A stretch of 64,000 nt of DNA from G963665925 sp963676345. GTDB taxonomy: Bacteria > Bacillota > Clostridia > Peptostreptococcales > Acidaminobacteraceae. The DNA is taken from contig CAXXTS010000002.1 of assembly GCA_963676345.2 (NCBI GenBank), positions 1-64,000 of the forward strand. The letters run 5' to 3'. Under the pieces are notes generated by a model. That model was not told the origin of the DNA. It saw nothing but the letters and a program-made list of their open reading frames with translations, and ran no database searches. The position numbers were made by a program, and so were the translations under genes. Positions within the stretch are counted from its first letter, which is position 1; each line of letters begins with the position of its first letter. This document shows, in pieces, positions 26,199 to 35,793 of the stretch.

Positions 26199-27655
26199 TT
26201 TATGTTCTCCAGTACCTCTACAACTTCATTACCTGTAACCGTACGCTCAGGATTAAACATTCCATCTTCGAGTTCAAGGATACCATAGTCAACCAAGGTC
26301 TGAACGATACGCTGGTTTTCACAGGCTTCTAAGTCTGCAATTTCAACGTTTTCAGATCGCGGCACCAAGTCATAGAATAAGAATAAGGTCTTAGCCAGTT
26401 CATCTCGAGTCAGGTTGCCTTCTACACCAAAATACTCTATTTCTTCATCTTCTTCAGTACGCACAAATCCATCCATATAGCCTGCATGCAGCGCCGTCTC
26501 AACAAAGTCAAACCGTGCATGAGACGATGGTACATCCTCAAACATACCATATGTATGGTTTTCATTTACACTGTCGTAATATGAAGAGGTTGGTGCAAAA
26601 ACAGGACGGTGTGCAAAGCGTACGAAAAGCTCAGCTGCATCTACCCTATTCAGAGGCGCATTTGTCTCAAATTTGCTTAAGTCATCAAAAATTTCAGGAT
26701 ACAAGAAGCGTGCAAGCTCGTAAGCGCCCTTTACCTGTCTAAAGGTCGGCGATGAAATAATCTTTTGATTAATTTCAAGAACTTTACCTTCCCGAACAGC
26801 CTTAATGGTATCAAAACCAGGTCTAATTGAGATGGTATGCAGGTTGCCACCTGCGCCCATTACACCACGCTGAGTGACGTAAGCATCAATTTTATCTGCT
26901 TTCTCAAGCACACGTTCCGGACCATATGCCGCAATAGACGATCCCTTAGTTATTGCTTCAGCATCAGAAGCGATATTAATGCCGCCAGCAATTTCAATGG
27001 CTCTTGCCGCCATTGAATCTGGTGTCACTGTCTTTATTTCAACATCTGAAGACTCAAAGAAAACATGCTTTTTCTCTTCAATGCTTTCTGTAAGTGCTTT
27101 TAATTCAGCGAGGTCTTCGTGAAATTCTTTCAGCTTTCGCTCAGCCATTTTCTCACGACCGGTTACAACACCAAGGTTCTTGATATAGTCATCAAAAGCA
27201 TCCTGTGATGTTGGGTAAAAGGAAACAACCGTAATACCCGACTGTCTGATTGCATCTACAAAATCCGGTTGCTTTCGTTCAATAAATGGACGTATCAACA
27301 CAAGGTCCGGATTAGCTGCAATGACTTTTTCAGGGTCTGACTTATAATCAAAAACAGGCTTATCCAAAAACTCTACCGGATAAGACTCTGATGTGCCTAC
27401 ACCAATGATTTCAGCATCCAGTTCCAGTGCAAAAAGGTTTTCAGTATGAGCAGAATAAAGTGAAATAATCCGACTCGCAGGTTTTTCCATTTTCACTCTA
27501 CGCCCTGAATCATCTATAAAATCAATTACATACTCACGCGTGTCTAAAAAATCAACATGATCCAGTCCGCGTTCTAGCCAGTATCTACCTATGAATATTA
27601 CAAGTAGAAGAAGGACGCTGGCCCAAGCCAGCGTCTTGAATTTAACATTTCTCAA
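26195..27655 (-). CDS. BtuF-like binding protein fused to SLH-like repeats
   Basis: 486 residues from a TTG start (AAGGGGTG upstream). An uncleaved-looking N-terminal membrane helix (about 9-24) replaces the lipobox usual in BtuF/FepB proteins. Residues ~45-330 form the cobalamin/siderophore binding fold (ASRIISLYSAHTENLFAL, then NPDLVLI). The last ~150 residues contain about three SLH-like units (RVDAAELFVRFA, TRDELAKTLFLF, GMFNPERTVTGNEVVEVL), which in other proteins bind cell-wall polymers. The domain order suggests a receptor held to both membrane and wall. Operon partner of BtuCD upstream. Confidence 0.78.
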   Translation of the reverse strand: MRNVKFKTLAWASVLLLLVIFIGRYWLERGLDHVDFLDTREYVIDFIDDSGRRVKMEKPASRIISLYSAHTENLFALELDAEIIGVGTSESYPVEFLDKPVFDYKSDPEKVIAANPDLVLIRPFIERKQPDFVDAIRQSGITVVSFYPTSQDAFDDYIKNLGVVTGREKMAERKLKEFHEDLAELKALTESIEEKKHVFFESSDVEIKTVTPDSMAARAIEIAGGINIASDAEAITKGSSIAAYGPERVLEKADKIDAYVTQRGVMGAGGNLHTISIRPGFDTIKAVREGKVLEINQKIISSPTFRQVKGAYELARFLYPEIFDDLSKFETNAPLNRVDAAELFVRFAHRPVFAPTSSYYDSVNENHTYGMFEDVPSSHARFDFVETALHAGYMDGFVRTEEDEEIEYFGVEGNLTRDELAKTLFLFYDLVPRSENVEIADLEACENQRIVQTLVDYGILELEDGMFNPERTVTGNEVVEVLENIK

Positions 27656-27666
27656 AACGACACCCC

Positions 27667-28539
27667 TTATTCAGCGTGTTCTTCTCCGTGCATTGCTGTT
27701 TCAGCATGCTCTACAAACAGTTCTTGAACTTCTTTGAGTTCACCAAGACCATGCAGGTATGTTTCAACCGCGTAGCCTTCTTTTTTAAGCTGTACCTTCC
27801 AGCTGTCATCTTCATCGCCAGCCATGTCATTAGATGCATGGTCACCCGCAACCAGCATAAATGGCATGAGTGTGATCTTATTAATGCCCTTTGCTTCAAG
27901 GTGTGGCAGAATGTCTTCAAGTAGTGGGTAACCTTCAACCGTACCCATGTAAACATTATCCATTCCACCGTTTTTAAATCTTAGATCCAGTGCAGAATAA
28001 GTTGCATCAGCATAATGGTGTGTACCATGGCCCATGAAAATTACAGCTTCATCTTCTGCAAGTTCACCAATTTGAGGTTTTACAGCTTCGATAACGCGCT
28101 CGTAGTCATCATGGCTTGTAAGCAGTGCATTTCCTACAACCAGCTTGTCAAAGGCATCTTCGTACTCTTCAACTGCTGTCATAATTTCTTCATACTCAGC
28201 ACCGTTCATTACCAGTGTTGGCTGAATAATAACTTCAGAATATTTCTCTGATTTTAGCTTTTCAAGTGCTTCTGAAACGTTGTCGATATCAAGACCGTCA
28301 CGCTCCTCAAGCTTATCAATGATAATTTGCGCTGTAAATGCACGTCTAACATCGTAATCTGGGTATGCCTCTTTAAAAGCGGCCTCTGTTGCTTCAATAG
28401 TTAGCTCTCTTGTGTCTGTGTAACTTGTTCCAAAGCTAACAACCAACATAGCACGCTTTGACTTATCTGTTTGTGGTGCCTGAGAACATCCCGCCAGTAC
28501 GAGTGTTACCAGCATAATTAGTGCAAGAATTCTTTTCAT
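27667..28539 (-). CDS. cbiK: CbiK-like cobalt/iron chelatase, exported lipoprotein
   Basis: 290 residues from the ATG at 28539 (GGAGGAAAAAAAC upstream). A signal peptide with the lipobox LAGC puts an anchored Cys at 18, unlike cytosolic CbiK. The chelatase fold follows: MLVVSFGTSYTDTRELTIEA, then GHGTHH (His171, 174, 175) and AGDHASND (His234), which match the metal-binding His residues of CbiK. CbiK inserts cobalt (or iron) into sirohydrochlorin. Periplasmic CbiK forms are known in Desulfovibrio; here the enzyme would sit outside the membrane, next to a BtuCDF importer, so it may handle imported or extracellular tetrapyrroles or metal. The gap to btuD is 159 bp. Confidence 0.85.
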   Translation of the reverse strand: MKRILALIMLVTLVLAGCSQAPQTDKSKRAMLVVSFGTSYTDTRELTIEATEAAFKEAYPDYDVRRAFTAQIIIDKLEERDGLDIDNVSEALEKLKSEKYSEVIIQPTLVMNGAEYEEIMTAVEEYEDAFDKLVVGNALLTSHDDYERVIEAVKPQIGELAEDEAVIFMGHGTHHYADATYSALDLRFKNGGMDNVYMGTVEGYPLLEDILPHLEAKGINKITLMPFMLVAGDHASNDMAGDEDDSWKVQLKKEGYAVETYLHGLGELKEVQELFVEHAETAMHGEEHAE

Positions 28540-28698
28540 GTTTTTTTCCTCCAATAGTTCATACTTAATATATTATTATGTCGATCTATCAATCGTAATG
28601 GCTATTCGCCTTAAGAGGATCTTGTTCCCTTCTTTCTTAAACTGTTTTGACCTGGCCAAATGCCAATATATAAAGTGGTAAACCACTTATTTGTGTCA

Positions 28699-29475
28699 TT
28701 AAAAAGCTTCATTTTGAGGTTTTGGATTGATGATAAACCCTTTCCCTTCAAACTTTGTAACATGAATGCCAAAGACCTTTAACAAATTCTCTGGTGTCAT
28801 AACAAGGTCCGTTTCGCCATCAGCGACAACTTTCCCGTTCTTCATTAGGACAACTCGATCACTGTACATATAGGCCATGTTGAGATCATGCATGACTGCA
28901 ACGACCGTCTTTTGCTGCTTGTGTACCTTTGACTTCATCATGCTGAGCAGCTCAACACGGTGGGCAACATCCATTGCACTAAATGCTTCATCAAGGACAA
29001 TCAAAGGGGTATTCTGTGCGAGTATTCTCGTTAAGAGTACGCGCTGCGCTTCACCGCCGCTGACCTCCGTAATGAGTTTTTCTGCAAACTCATCTGTTTC
29101 AGTCGACTCCATAAGCTTATATAATGCTTCAAGTTCTTCAGAGTCTGTACCTACGCCTAAGTCTTTATGAGGGTAGAGCCCCATCTGAACAACTTCTAAA
29201 CAGGTATAGGGAAACTGAACACGCGCATTTTGAGTCATAACCGCCATACGCGTGGCAAGCTCACGAATGGGAATGGCTCCAATTTTTTTATCTTCCAGCA
29301 GCACATGACCATGTCCTGCCTTCAACTCTCCTGTTAATATTTTAACAACCGTCGACTTTCCTGAACCGTTTGGTCCAAGTACCGAAACCATTTCACCCTT
29401 TTTAAACGACAGGTTCAGGTCTTCAATAAACGGCTCTTTCGTATATGAAAAATGAATATTTTTTAAATTGAGCAC
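28699..29475 (-). CDS. btuD: Cobalamin/iron-complex ABC importer ATPase
   Basis: 258 residues from a GTG start (AAGGG upstream). Walker A (GPNGSGKSTVV), signature VSGGEAQRVLLTRIL, Walker B (LIVLDEAFSAMD) and H-loop (VMHDLNM) are complete and of the FecE/BtuD type. It follows btuC by 4 bp. The substrate could be cobalamin, haem or a siderophore; the cobalamin riboswitch favours a corrinoid or its precursor. Confidence 0.88.
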   Translation of the reverse strand: MLNLKNIHFSYTKEPFIEDLNLSFKKGEMVSVLGPNGSGKSTVVKILTGELKAGHGHVLLEDKKIGAIPIRELATRMAVMTQNARVQFPYTCLEVVQMGLYPHKDLGVGTDSEELEALYKLMESTETDEFAEKLITEVSGGEAQRVLLTRILAQNTPLIVLDEAFSAMDVAHRVELLSMMKSKVHKQQKTVVAVMHDLNMAYMYSDRVVLMKNGKVVADGETDLVMTPENLLKVFGIHVTKFEGKGFIINPKPQNEAF

Positions 29476-29479
29476 CCTT

Positions 29480-30541
29480 CTAGCGCCCCCTTCCAGACTT
29501 CATAAAAAGCCAAATAAAGAATGGTCCACCAAGAAGCGTCGTCAAGACACCTACAGGTATCTCAACATTAAAAATTATCCTTGATATATTGTCTGCCGCA
29601 AGCAGCAATATGCCACCCGCTATCGTCGATAAGGGAATGAGCACTGCATTACGCGAGGTCAGTCCAAACCGAAGCATATGAGGTACAATCAGCCCTACAA
29701 AACCGATTATGCCACCAACAGAAACACAAACTGCGGTTAAACATGACCCTATGACTAAGTACAGGCGCATGGTTTTCTGAGGATCAACCCCAAGATGACG
29801 CGCCTCGCGCTCTCCCAGACTCATAATGTCAAGTCGGCTTGCAAACTCAATACTCAGGCCACAGCCAATGACAATGAAAGGAAGGAGCAACATAACATGG
29901 TTCCAGCTTCTTGAAGCCAGAGACCCCATCAGCCAGTGCACGATGGCTGCAACATTTTCACCAGCAGCACTCTTTAGAAAACTGATTCCAGCCGATAAAA
30001 TGGACCCTACAATGATCCCAGCTATAATCAAGTTCGAAGAGCTAATCACACCATTCTTTCTGGCAATGTTCATAACAAGCAGTAAGCTCGTAAATGCGCC
30101 TACAAGTGCAAATGGCGTTACAGGCAAATAAAAGTGCGTGAATATGTTCAAGAAAATGGCTATGGTCGCACCAAATGCTGCACCTGTGGACACCCCTATT
30201 GTATAAGGGTCAGCCAGGGGATTTCTAAGTATTGATTGAAATATGGTACCCGATACTGCAAGGCCTGCTCCAATGAGCACTGCACTGAGTATCCGTGGTA
30301 TACGCACCTCCCAGACAATAGCCTGATGATGTGCCGGTATATCTGCCGCGATGCTCTCAATACCTGTGATATGGGCTGCGATCACTTTTGACACAACAGT
30401 TGGCGTCAAATCTGCTCGCCCCATCCCCACAGAGAGTAGTATCGCTGCAATGAGCAGGATGAACAGCCCCACACCAATTGTAATGTGTCGCTTATGCTTT
30501 TTCTTTACTGAAATAGCGATCCCGCTTGTAACGTCACTCAT
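29480..30541 (-). CDS. btuC: Cobalamin/iron-complex ABC importer permease
   Basis: 353 residues with about ten hydrophobic segments and the FecCD pattern (GAGLAVSGTIFQSILRNPLADPYTIG, VGLIVPHMLR). Its ATG overlaps the hemL stop in a TAATG arrangement, so the two genes are translationally linked. Membrane part of the importer with the ATPase and, probably, the SLH-fused BtuF protein. Confidence 0.9.
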   Translation of the reverse strand: MSDVTSGIAISVKKKHKRHITIGVGLFILLIAAILLSVGMGRADLTPTVVSKVIAAHITGIESIAADIPAHHQAIVWEVRIPRILSAVLIGAGLAVSGTIFQSILRNPLADPYTIGVSTGAAFGATIAIFLNIFTHFYLPVTPFALVGAFTSLLLVMNIARKNGVISSSNLIIAGIIVGSILSAGISFLKSAAGENVAAIVHWLMGSLASRSWNHVMLLLPFIVIGCGLSIEFASRLDIMSLGEREARHLGVDPQKTMRLYLVIGSCLTAVCVSVGGIIGFVGLIVPHMLRFGLTSRNAVLIPLSTIAGGILLLAADNISRIIFNVEIPVGVLTTLLGGPFFIWLFMKSGRGR

Positions 30542-31833
30542 TATTTCACCAACTCACCAAACACTTCGTCTGCTGCACCCAGGTATTTGTCTAAATCTTC
30601 TAATGTATGCGCCGCACACAGGAACATGCCCTCGAATTGTGCTGGTGGCAAGAGAACGCCACGCTCTAGCATACCTTTAAAATACTTGGCATATAAGTCT
30701 GTATCCGCTTTCATAACAGCGTCATAATCTTTCAAGTCGCCTTCTGCGAAAAATAGACAAATCATACCTTTATAACGCACTGTCTGTGCTTTCAGATTGT
30801 GCTTTTTAATAAGCTCACCCAGTTTTTCTTCTAGATAAATCGCATGTTTTTCCATTGTTTCATAAATTTCTGGTCTTGATTTCAATATTTTAAGCTGCTG
30901 AATGCCCATATACATCGCAAGCGGATTGCCTGAAAGCGTTCCTGCCTGATATACACCACCTACCGGCGACACCACATCCATGATTTCTTTTCGTCCACCG
31001 TAAGCGCCAACTGGAAGGCCGCCCCCAATGATTTTGCCATAACAAGTTAAGTCCGCTTCAACACCCAGCGTTTGCTGTGCGCCACCATAAGCAACTCGAA
31101 AACCTGTAATGACTTCATCAATAATCAGAACTGTGCCATTTTCAGTACAAAGGCTGCGCAGTCCTTGTATAAAGTCCTGTGTAGGAACCACGACCCCCAT
31201 ATTGCCAGCGATTGGCTCTAGGATAACCGCTGCAATATCTGAGCCGTGCTCAGCAAAAAGTTTTTTAACAGAATCTAAGTCATTGTATTTTGCGACAAGT
31301 GTGTCAGCTACCGTTCCTGCAGGAACACCAGGGCTTGTCGGTACACCAAAGGTAATGGTACCTGAACCGGATTTTACGAGCAGATTGTCTGAATGACCAT
31401 GGTAACAGCCTTCAAACTTTAGAATTTTATCTCGCCCAGTATAGCCACGCGCCACACGCAGGGCACTCATTGTTGCTTCTGTACCCGAGTTGACCATACG
31501 CACACGCTCAACAGAAGGACAAGCATCTACTATCAGGTCTGCCATTTCCACTTCAAGTGGTGATGGTACGCCATAACTCGTTCCCTTAGCAATAATTTCA
31601 GATATATCTCCAAGAACTTCTTCATTGGCATGGCCAAGAATCATGGGTCCCCATGAACCGATAAAATCCAGATACACGTTTCCGTCCACGTCATAAATTT
31701 TGCTGCCCTTAGCACGGTCGATAAAAATCGGGTCCAGTCCAACTGATTTAAATGCACGAACTGGGCTATTCACGCCACCTGGAATGAGCTGTGTCGCTTT
31801 TTCGTAAAGTGCCTTTGACTTAGATGTGTTCAT
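30541..31833 (-). CDS. hemL: Glutamate-1-semialdehyde 2,1-aminomutase
   Basis: 430 residues, the usual size. N-terminal substrate motif LIPGGVNSPVRAF, PLP-site segment LTCYGKIIGGGLPVGAYGG (Lys of GKIIGG) and DEVITGFRVA are as in known HemL. It converts glutamate-1-semialdehyde to 5-aminolevulinate, the second step of the C5 route. GGAGGCAATATG gives the start. It follows hemB by 15 bp. Confidence 0.96.
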   Translation of the reverse strand: MNTSKSKALYEKATQLIPGGVNSPVRAFKSVGLDPIFIDRAKGSKIYDVDGNVYLDFIGSWGPMILGHANEEVLGDISEIIAKGTSYGVPSPLEVEMADLIVDACPSVERVRMVNSGTEATMSALRVARGYTGRDKILKFEGCYHGHSDNLLVKSGSGTITFGVPTSPGVPAGTVADTLVAKYNDLDSVKKLFAEHGSDIAAVILEPIAGNMGVVVPTQDFIQGLRSLCTENGTVLIIDEVITGFRVAYGGAQQTLGVEADLTCYGKIIGGGLPVGAYGGRKEIMDVVSPVGGVYQAGTLSGNPLAMYMGIQQLKILKSRPEIYETMEKHAIYLEEKLGELIKKHNLKAQTVRYKGMICLFFAEGDLKDYDAVMKADTDLYAKYFKGMLERGVLLPPAQFEGMFLCAAHTLEDLDKYLGAADEVFGELVK

Positions 31834-31848
31834 ATTGCCTCCAAACTC

Positions 31849-32817
31849 CTACAAATAGTTCTCCGCTAAATAACGCGCAAAATACGTGATGATTAAATCG
31901 GCACCCGCACGTTTCATTGATAATGTCATTTCATATATAACCGCTTCATCCATAATACCTGTATCAACAGCATTTCGGATCATAGCGTATTCACCACTTA
32001 CATTGTAAACTGCAAGCGGCAGGTTAAAGGTATTTTTCACCTCACGAACAATGTCTAAATAAGACAGTGCTGGCTTGACCATGAGAAAATCTGCACCCTC
32101 TTCAACATCTAGAGCAGCTTCTCGCAATGCCTCTTCTCTGTTGTGAATGTCCATCTGATAGGTCTTTCTGTCTCCAAAGCCCGGTGCCGAATCAGCCGCT
32201 GCTCTGAACGGCCCATAGAAGGACGATGCATATTTCACTGCATAGGACATGATCGATACATTGATGTAGCCAGCTTCATCCAGACCATTTCTCATTGCAG
32301 CAATACGGCCATCCATCATGTCACTCGGTGCAACGATATCTGCACCTGCGCACGCATGACTTACCGCTATTTTTGATAGATATTTGAGCGTTTTATCGTT
32401 ATCCACTTCTTCATCAAAATTAATAATACCGCAGTGTCCATGATCCGTATACTGACACATGCAAACATCTGTTATTACACACAAGTCTGGTGCTGCCGCT
32501 TTAATTGCACGAATGGCTCTTTGAACGATGCCATCATCTGCATATGCCGATGATCCTACAGCATCCTTTGACTCGGGAACCCCAAATAAAATGACCGCAT
32601 TTATTCCCAAAGCCTGAATTTCATTTACTTCCCTTTCAAGCATATCTACTGAAAGGTGGTATACATCTTTAAGTGATGATATTTCCTTTTTTACTTCAAC
32701 CCCTTCAACAACAAAAATAGGATGAATCAAGTCATCAACAGTGAGCTTTGTTTCACGAACCATATTTCTGATTGCTGCTGTTTTTCGTAATCTTCTCGGC
32801 CTATTTACTAATTTCAT
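31849..32817 (-). CDS. hemB: Porphobilinogen synthase (delta-aminolevulinate dehydratase)
   Basis: 322 residues. The zinc-binding Cys cluster (DVCMCQYTDHGHCG) marks the zinc-dependent type. The Schiff-base lysines lie in SSFYGPFR-region context and in the MVKPALSYLDIV segment. It condenses two 5-aminolevulinate molecules to porphobilinogen. GTGAGGAG precedes the ATG. It lies 10 bp behind the cobA-hemD gene. Confidence 0.95.
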   Translation of the reverse strand: MKLVNRPRRLRKTAAIRNMVRETKLTVDDLIHPIFVVEGVEVKKEISSLKDVYHLSVDMLEREVNEIQALGINAVILFGVPESKDAVGSSAYADDGIVQRAIRAIKAAAPDLCVITDVCMCQYTDHGHCGIINFDEEVDNDKTLKYLSKIAVSHACAGADIVAPSDMMDGRIAAMRNGLDEAGYINVSIMSYAVKYASSFYGPFRAAADSAPGFGDRKTYQMDIHNREEALREAALDVEEGADFLMVKPALSYLDIVREVKNTFNLPLAVYNVSGEYAMIRNAVDTGIMDEAVIYEMTLSMKRAGADLIITYFARYLAENYL

Positions 32818-32827
32818 TTCTTACTCC

Positions 32828-34321
32828 TCACTTTAACGTTTGCTTAACACATTCAACCAGCGAATCGATTGTCGCACGCTCAGCTTCTATAGGCTCAATC
32901 CCCATATTTTTGAGCACTTCTGAAGTTTTCGGTCCAATGGAGAAACATATGGAGTCAGGCCATGATAGACCTGCCTTTTCAATCAACGCATTAAAGTTTC
33001 TTACTGTTGAAGCACTGGTGAAAGTGATGCCGTCAACGCCACCTTCCAGCACATCCTTGAGATGATCTGATGATTCTTCCCCGACAACCGTGTTGTAGAC
33101 AACCGGCATGTCAACGGTACAAATAGATTCAAGTTCATTTTGAAGCACATTCGATGCAAGGTTGCCCGAAGGAACAAGCACCTTGTCATCTGCTGTCAGT
33201 TTGTCTTTTATTTCCTCAGCAAGCACATCGGATATTGCCCTGGTCGGCACAAAGTCCGGCATAATGCCATAGCCCTCAAGAACTTTTTGAGTTCCAGACC
33301 CTATGGAAGCAATTTTAAGATGTCCAAGCGCCCTAACATCTTTACCCTGTTCGAATAAGCCCTGTACAAATGACTGTGCTGCATTTTGGCTTGTTAGGAT
33401 CATCCATGAGTAGTCCTGAAGATTCTGAATAGCCGACTGCCAGTTTGACATCGGTTCTCTTTCAATTTTGATCATAGGCAGCTCAATGGTTTCTGCCCCC
33501 AGCTCTTCAAGTGTGCCTGAAAGACGACCTGCCTGTGCCCGACTTCGGGTCACAATCACTTTTTTACCAAATAGCGGTCTGTTCTCAAATGTACTCAGTA
33601 CATCTCTAAAGGAAACCACTGGGCCAACAACAATAAGTCCTGGTGGTTTAAGGCCTTCTTCTTCGACACGCTGTGCTAGGGTTTCAAGTGTGCCTGTCAC
33701 CGTTTTCTGCACAGGATAAGTTGCCCATCGAATCACAGCTGCTGGTGTGTCCGCCGGCTTTCCAGCTTCAATCAAAGCCCTGGTGATTCGTGGAATATTA
33801 CCTATGCCCATTAGAAAAATAAGGGTTCCATCAAGGCGTGTAAGTGCATCCCAGTCCCACTCTGCGTAGTCATCTTTAAAATGACCCGTCATAACATGAA
33901 AAGACCTCGACACACCCCTATGTGTTACGGGTATACCTGCGTAGGACGGTCCGGCAATTGCCGATGTCACACCAGGAACCGTTTCGAAAGCAACATCGTT
34001 CTTTCTCAGTTCAGCAGCTTCTTCACCGCCTCGTCCAAACACATAAGGGTCACCGCCCTTGAGTCTTGCAACAGTAAGTCCAGCTTTTCCCTTTTCAACA
34101 AGAAGGGCATTTATATCTTCTTGTTTCATAGCGTGATTGGCCGCTTGCTTGCCAACATATATATATTCTGCATCTGGTTTGCACTTCGAAAGAATTTTGT
34201 CATTTGATAAATAGTCATACACAATGACATCTGCTGTTTTAAGGGCGCGCATCGCCTTCAGTGTCATAAGCTCAGGATCCCCTGGGCCTGCACCAATCAG
34301 ATAGACATATCCATTAGCCAT
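32828..34321 (-). CDS. cobA-hemD: Uroporphyrinogen-III methyltransferase/synthase fusion (CobA-HemD)
   Basis: 497 residues. Residues 1-245 are the SAM-dependent CobA domain (YLIGAGPGDPELMTLKA, then ARLKGGDPYVFGRGGEEA), which makes precorrin-2. Residues ~250-497 are the HemD domain, starting KKVIVTRSRAQAGRLSGTLEELGAE. The fusion is common in clostridia and Bacillus relatives and ensures that uroporphyrinogen III flows directly towards sirohydrochlorin. It overlaps hemC by 8 bp. Confidence 0.95.
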   Translation of the reverse strand: MANGYVYLIGAGPGDPELMTLKAMRALKTADVIVYDYLSNDKILSKCKPDAEYIYVGKQAANHAMKQEDINALLVEKGKAGLTVARLKGGDPYVFGRGGEEAAELRKNDVAFETVPGVTSAIAGPSYAGIPVTHRGVSRSFHVMTGHFKDDYAEWDWDALTRLDGTLIFLMGIGNIPRITRALIEAGKPADTPAAVIRWATYPVQKTVTGTLETLAQRVEEEGLKPPGLIVVGPVVSFRDVLSTFENRPLFGKKVIVTRSRAQAGRLSGTLEELGAETIELPMIKIEREPMSNWQSAIQNLQDYSWMILTSQNAAQSFVQGLFEQGKDVRALGHLKIASIGSGTQKVLEGYGIMPDFVPTRAISDVLAEEIKDKLTADDKVLVPSGNLASNVLQNELESICTVDMPVVYNTVVGEESSDHLKDVLEGGVDGITFTSASTVRNFNALIEKAGLSWPDSICFSIGPKTSEVLKNMGIEPIEAERATIDSLVECVKQTLK

Positions 34322-35210
34322 GAACTGCCTCCTTTAGCTTTACAGCCATTTCTTTTGCGGCTTCAACAGCTTTTTCACGCGGACCTTGCCAAGACTCATA
34401 ATAGAGCTTTGAGCCATCCGGTTTTCCAAGCATTGTATCCAGCTTAACGTCGTTTTCTCTCACATGGCAGTATGCACCAACAGGTATATGGCACCCGCCA
34501 TCTACCGCTTCTAAGAATGTACGTTCCACGTCTGCCTGAATGCCCGTCTCTTCATCTGCAATTGCACCAAGAAGGGCCAGCATGTTGGCATCTTGCTCTC
34601 TGCACTCAATAGCCAGTATCCCTTGAGCTGGTGATGGAAGCACCACATCGTAATCGAGCACCTGTGTGATTCTATTTCCAAGTCCAAGTCTCTTAAGACC
34701 TGCCGCTGCGAGTACAACACCATCCAGGTTTTCTGTTTCTATCTTTTTCATACGCGTTTCAACATTACCGCGTATAGATTCAAATTTTAAGTCTGGCCTG
34801 TGCTTCAGAATCTGACTGATTCTACGAATGGCACCCGTGCCAATTCGACCCGTATCCTGTATTTCATCAAGGCTTTTAACCCCTGACTTGAGTACCAGTG
34901 CATCGCGTGCGTCTTCACGTTTTGGCGGTGCGACAATAACAAGTCCATCCGGTTGATCTGTCGGCATATCCTTCATAGAATGCACGGCCATATCAATTCG
35001 CCCCTCCAAAAGAGCGACCTCAATTTCCTTAACAAAGAGGCCCTTGTCTCCAATTTGATCTAAAGGCTTGTCAAGGATTTTATCCCCTTTTGTCTTTATA
35101 ATGATCACGTCTGCTTCAAGTTCTGGATGCGCTGCTTTTAACATATCGATTACATGATTTGTCTGCGTGAGCGCAAGCCTGCTGCCACGTGTTCCTACCT
35201 TAATTTTCAT
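34314..35210 (-). CDS. hemC: Hydroxymethylbilane synthase
   Basis: 298 residues from the ATG at 35210 (GGAAGGAC upstream); the longer frame from 35243 would begin inside sirC. KVGTRGSRLALTQTN, HSMKDMPT and the dipyrromethane-cofactor Cys region DGGCHIPVGAY are intact. It polymerises four porphobilinogens. It overlaps sirC by 11 bp and cobA-hemD by 8 bp. Confidence 0.96.
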   Translation of the reverse strand: MKIKVGTRGSRLALTQTNHVIDMLKAAHPELEADVIIIKTKGDKILDKPLDQIGDKGLFVKEIEVALLEGRIDMAVHSMKDMPTDQPDGLVIVAPPKREDARDALVLKSGVKSLDEIQDTGRIGTGAIRRISQILKHRPDLKFESIRGNVETRMKKIETENLDGVVLAAAGLKRLGLGNRITQVLDYDVVLPSPAQGILAIECREQDANMLALLGAIADEETGIQADVERTFLEAVDGGCHIPVGAYCHVRENDVKLDTMLGKPDGSKLYYESWQGPREKAVEAAKEMAVKLKEAVHG

Positions 35211-35793
35211 GAGTTTGTCCTTCCAACTGTACCAAATATGCACCGAAAGCTTCCTTAATATAGTTTTCTCTCAGTTTACTGTCATCGTATTTTAGGCGCG
35301 CCTCTTGTCTGAGCGCATCATATTTATCAACAATGTCATCAATATTATCAGGGATTGCTTTTTTGACTTGTTCAATCAGCCACTTAGAAACCCCAGGTCG
35401 TTTCCCGCCAGACCCTATTGCAATTTCGATTTCTCCAAATTTAGAAACCGCACCATTTCTAAAAAGACTCTTTTCTACATCCATACAGTCGTTGTAGAGG
35501 ATGCCGTGTTCAGCACAGTAGGCACCTGCCAAATCATTAACCTCTGGCCTATTTGACACAAGAAATACAAGTGCAGCCCCTTGAATGTGCTTAGTCTCAA
35601 AAGTGGCTTCTATTAATGTAAGGTTTCCATGCGCCGCTTCAAGCACTTTGATTTCATCAATGATTTCAGGTGCGACAACTGTAACTCGTGCGCCTTCCTT
35701 TATAAGTTTTCGCAGTTTTCTCAGGGCTATTCTGCCCCCACCCACGAAGACAATTGAAACGCCCTCTGTTTCCACAAAAATAGGATAACTCAA
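35200..35793 (-). CDS. sirC: Precorrin-2 dehydrogenase (SirC/CysG-N type)
   Basis: 197 residues from a TTG start that overlaps the hemA stop; AAGGAGAC lies upstream. The NAD-binding motif is VFVGGGRIALRKL, and the helical C-terminal part with SGGKRPGVSKWLIEQVKK is that of Met8p/SirC proteins. It oxidises precorrin-2 to sirohydrochlorin. No separate siroheme ferrochelatase lies in the operon; the CbiK-like lipoprotein is the only chelatase. Confidence 0.9.
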   Translation of the reverse strand: MSYPIFVETEGVSIVFVGGGRIALRKLRKLIKEGARVTVVAPEIIDEIKVLEAAHGNLTLIEATFETKHIQGAALVFLVSNRPEVNDLAGAYCAEHGILYNDCMDVEKSLFRNGAVSKFGEIEIAIGSGGKRPGVSKWLIEQVKKAIPDNIDDIVDKYDALRQEARLKYDDSKLRENYIKEAFGAYLVQLEGQTHEN

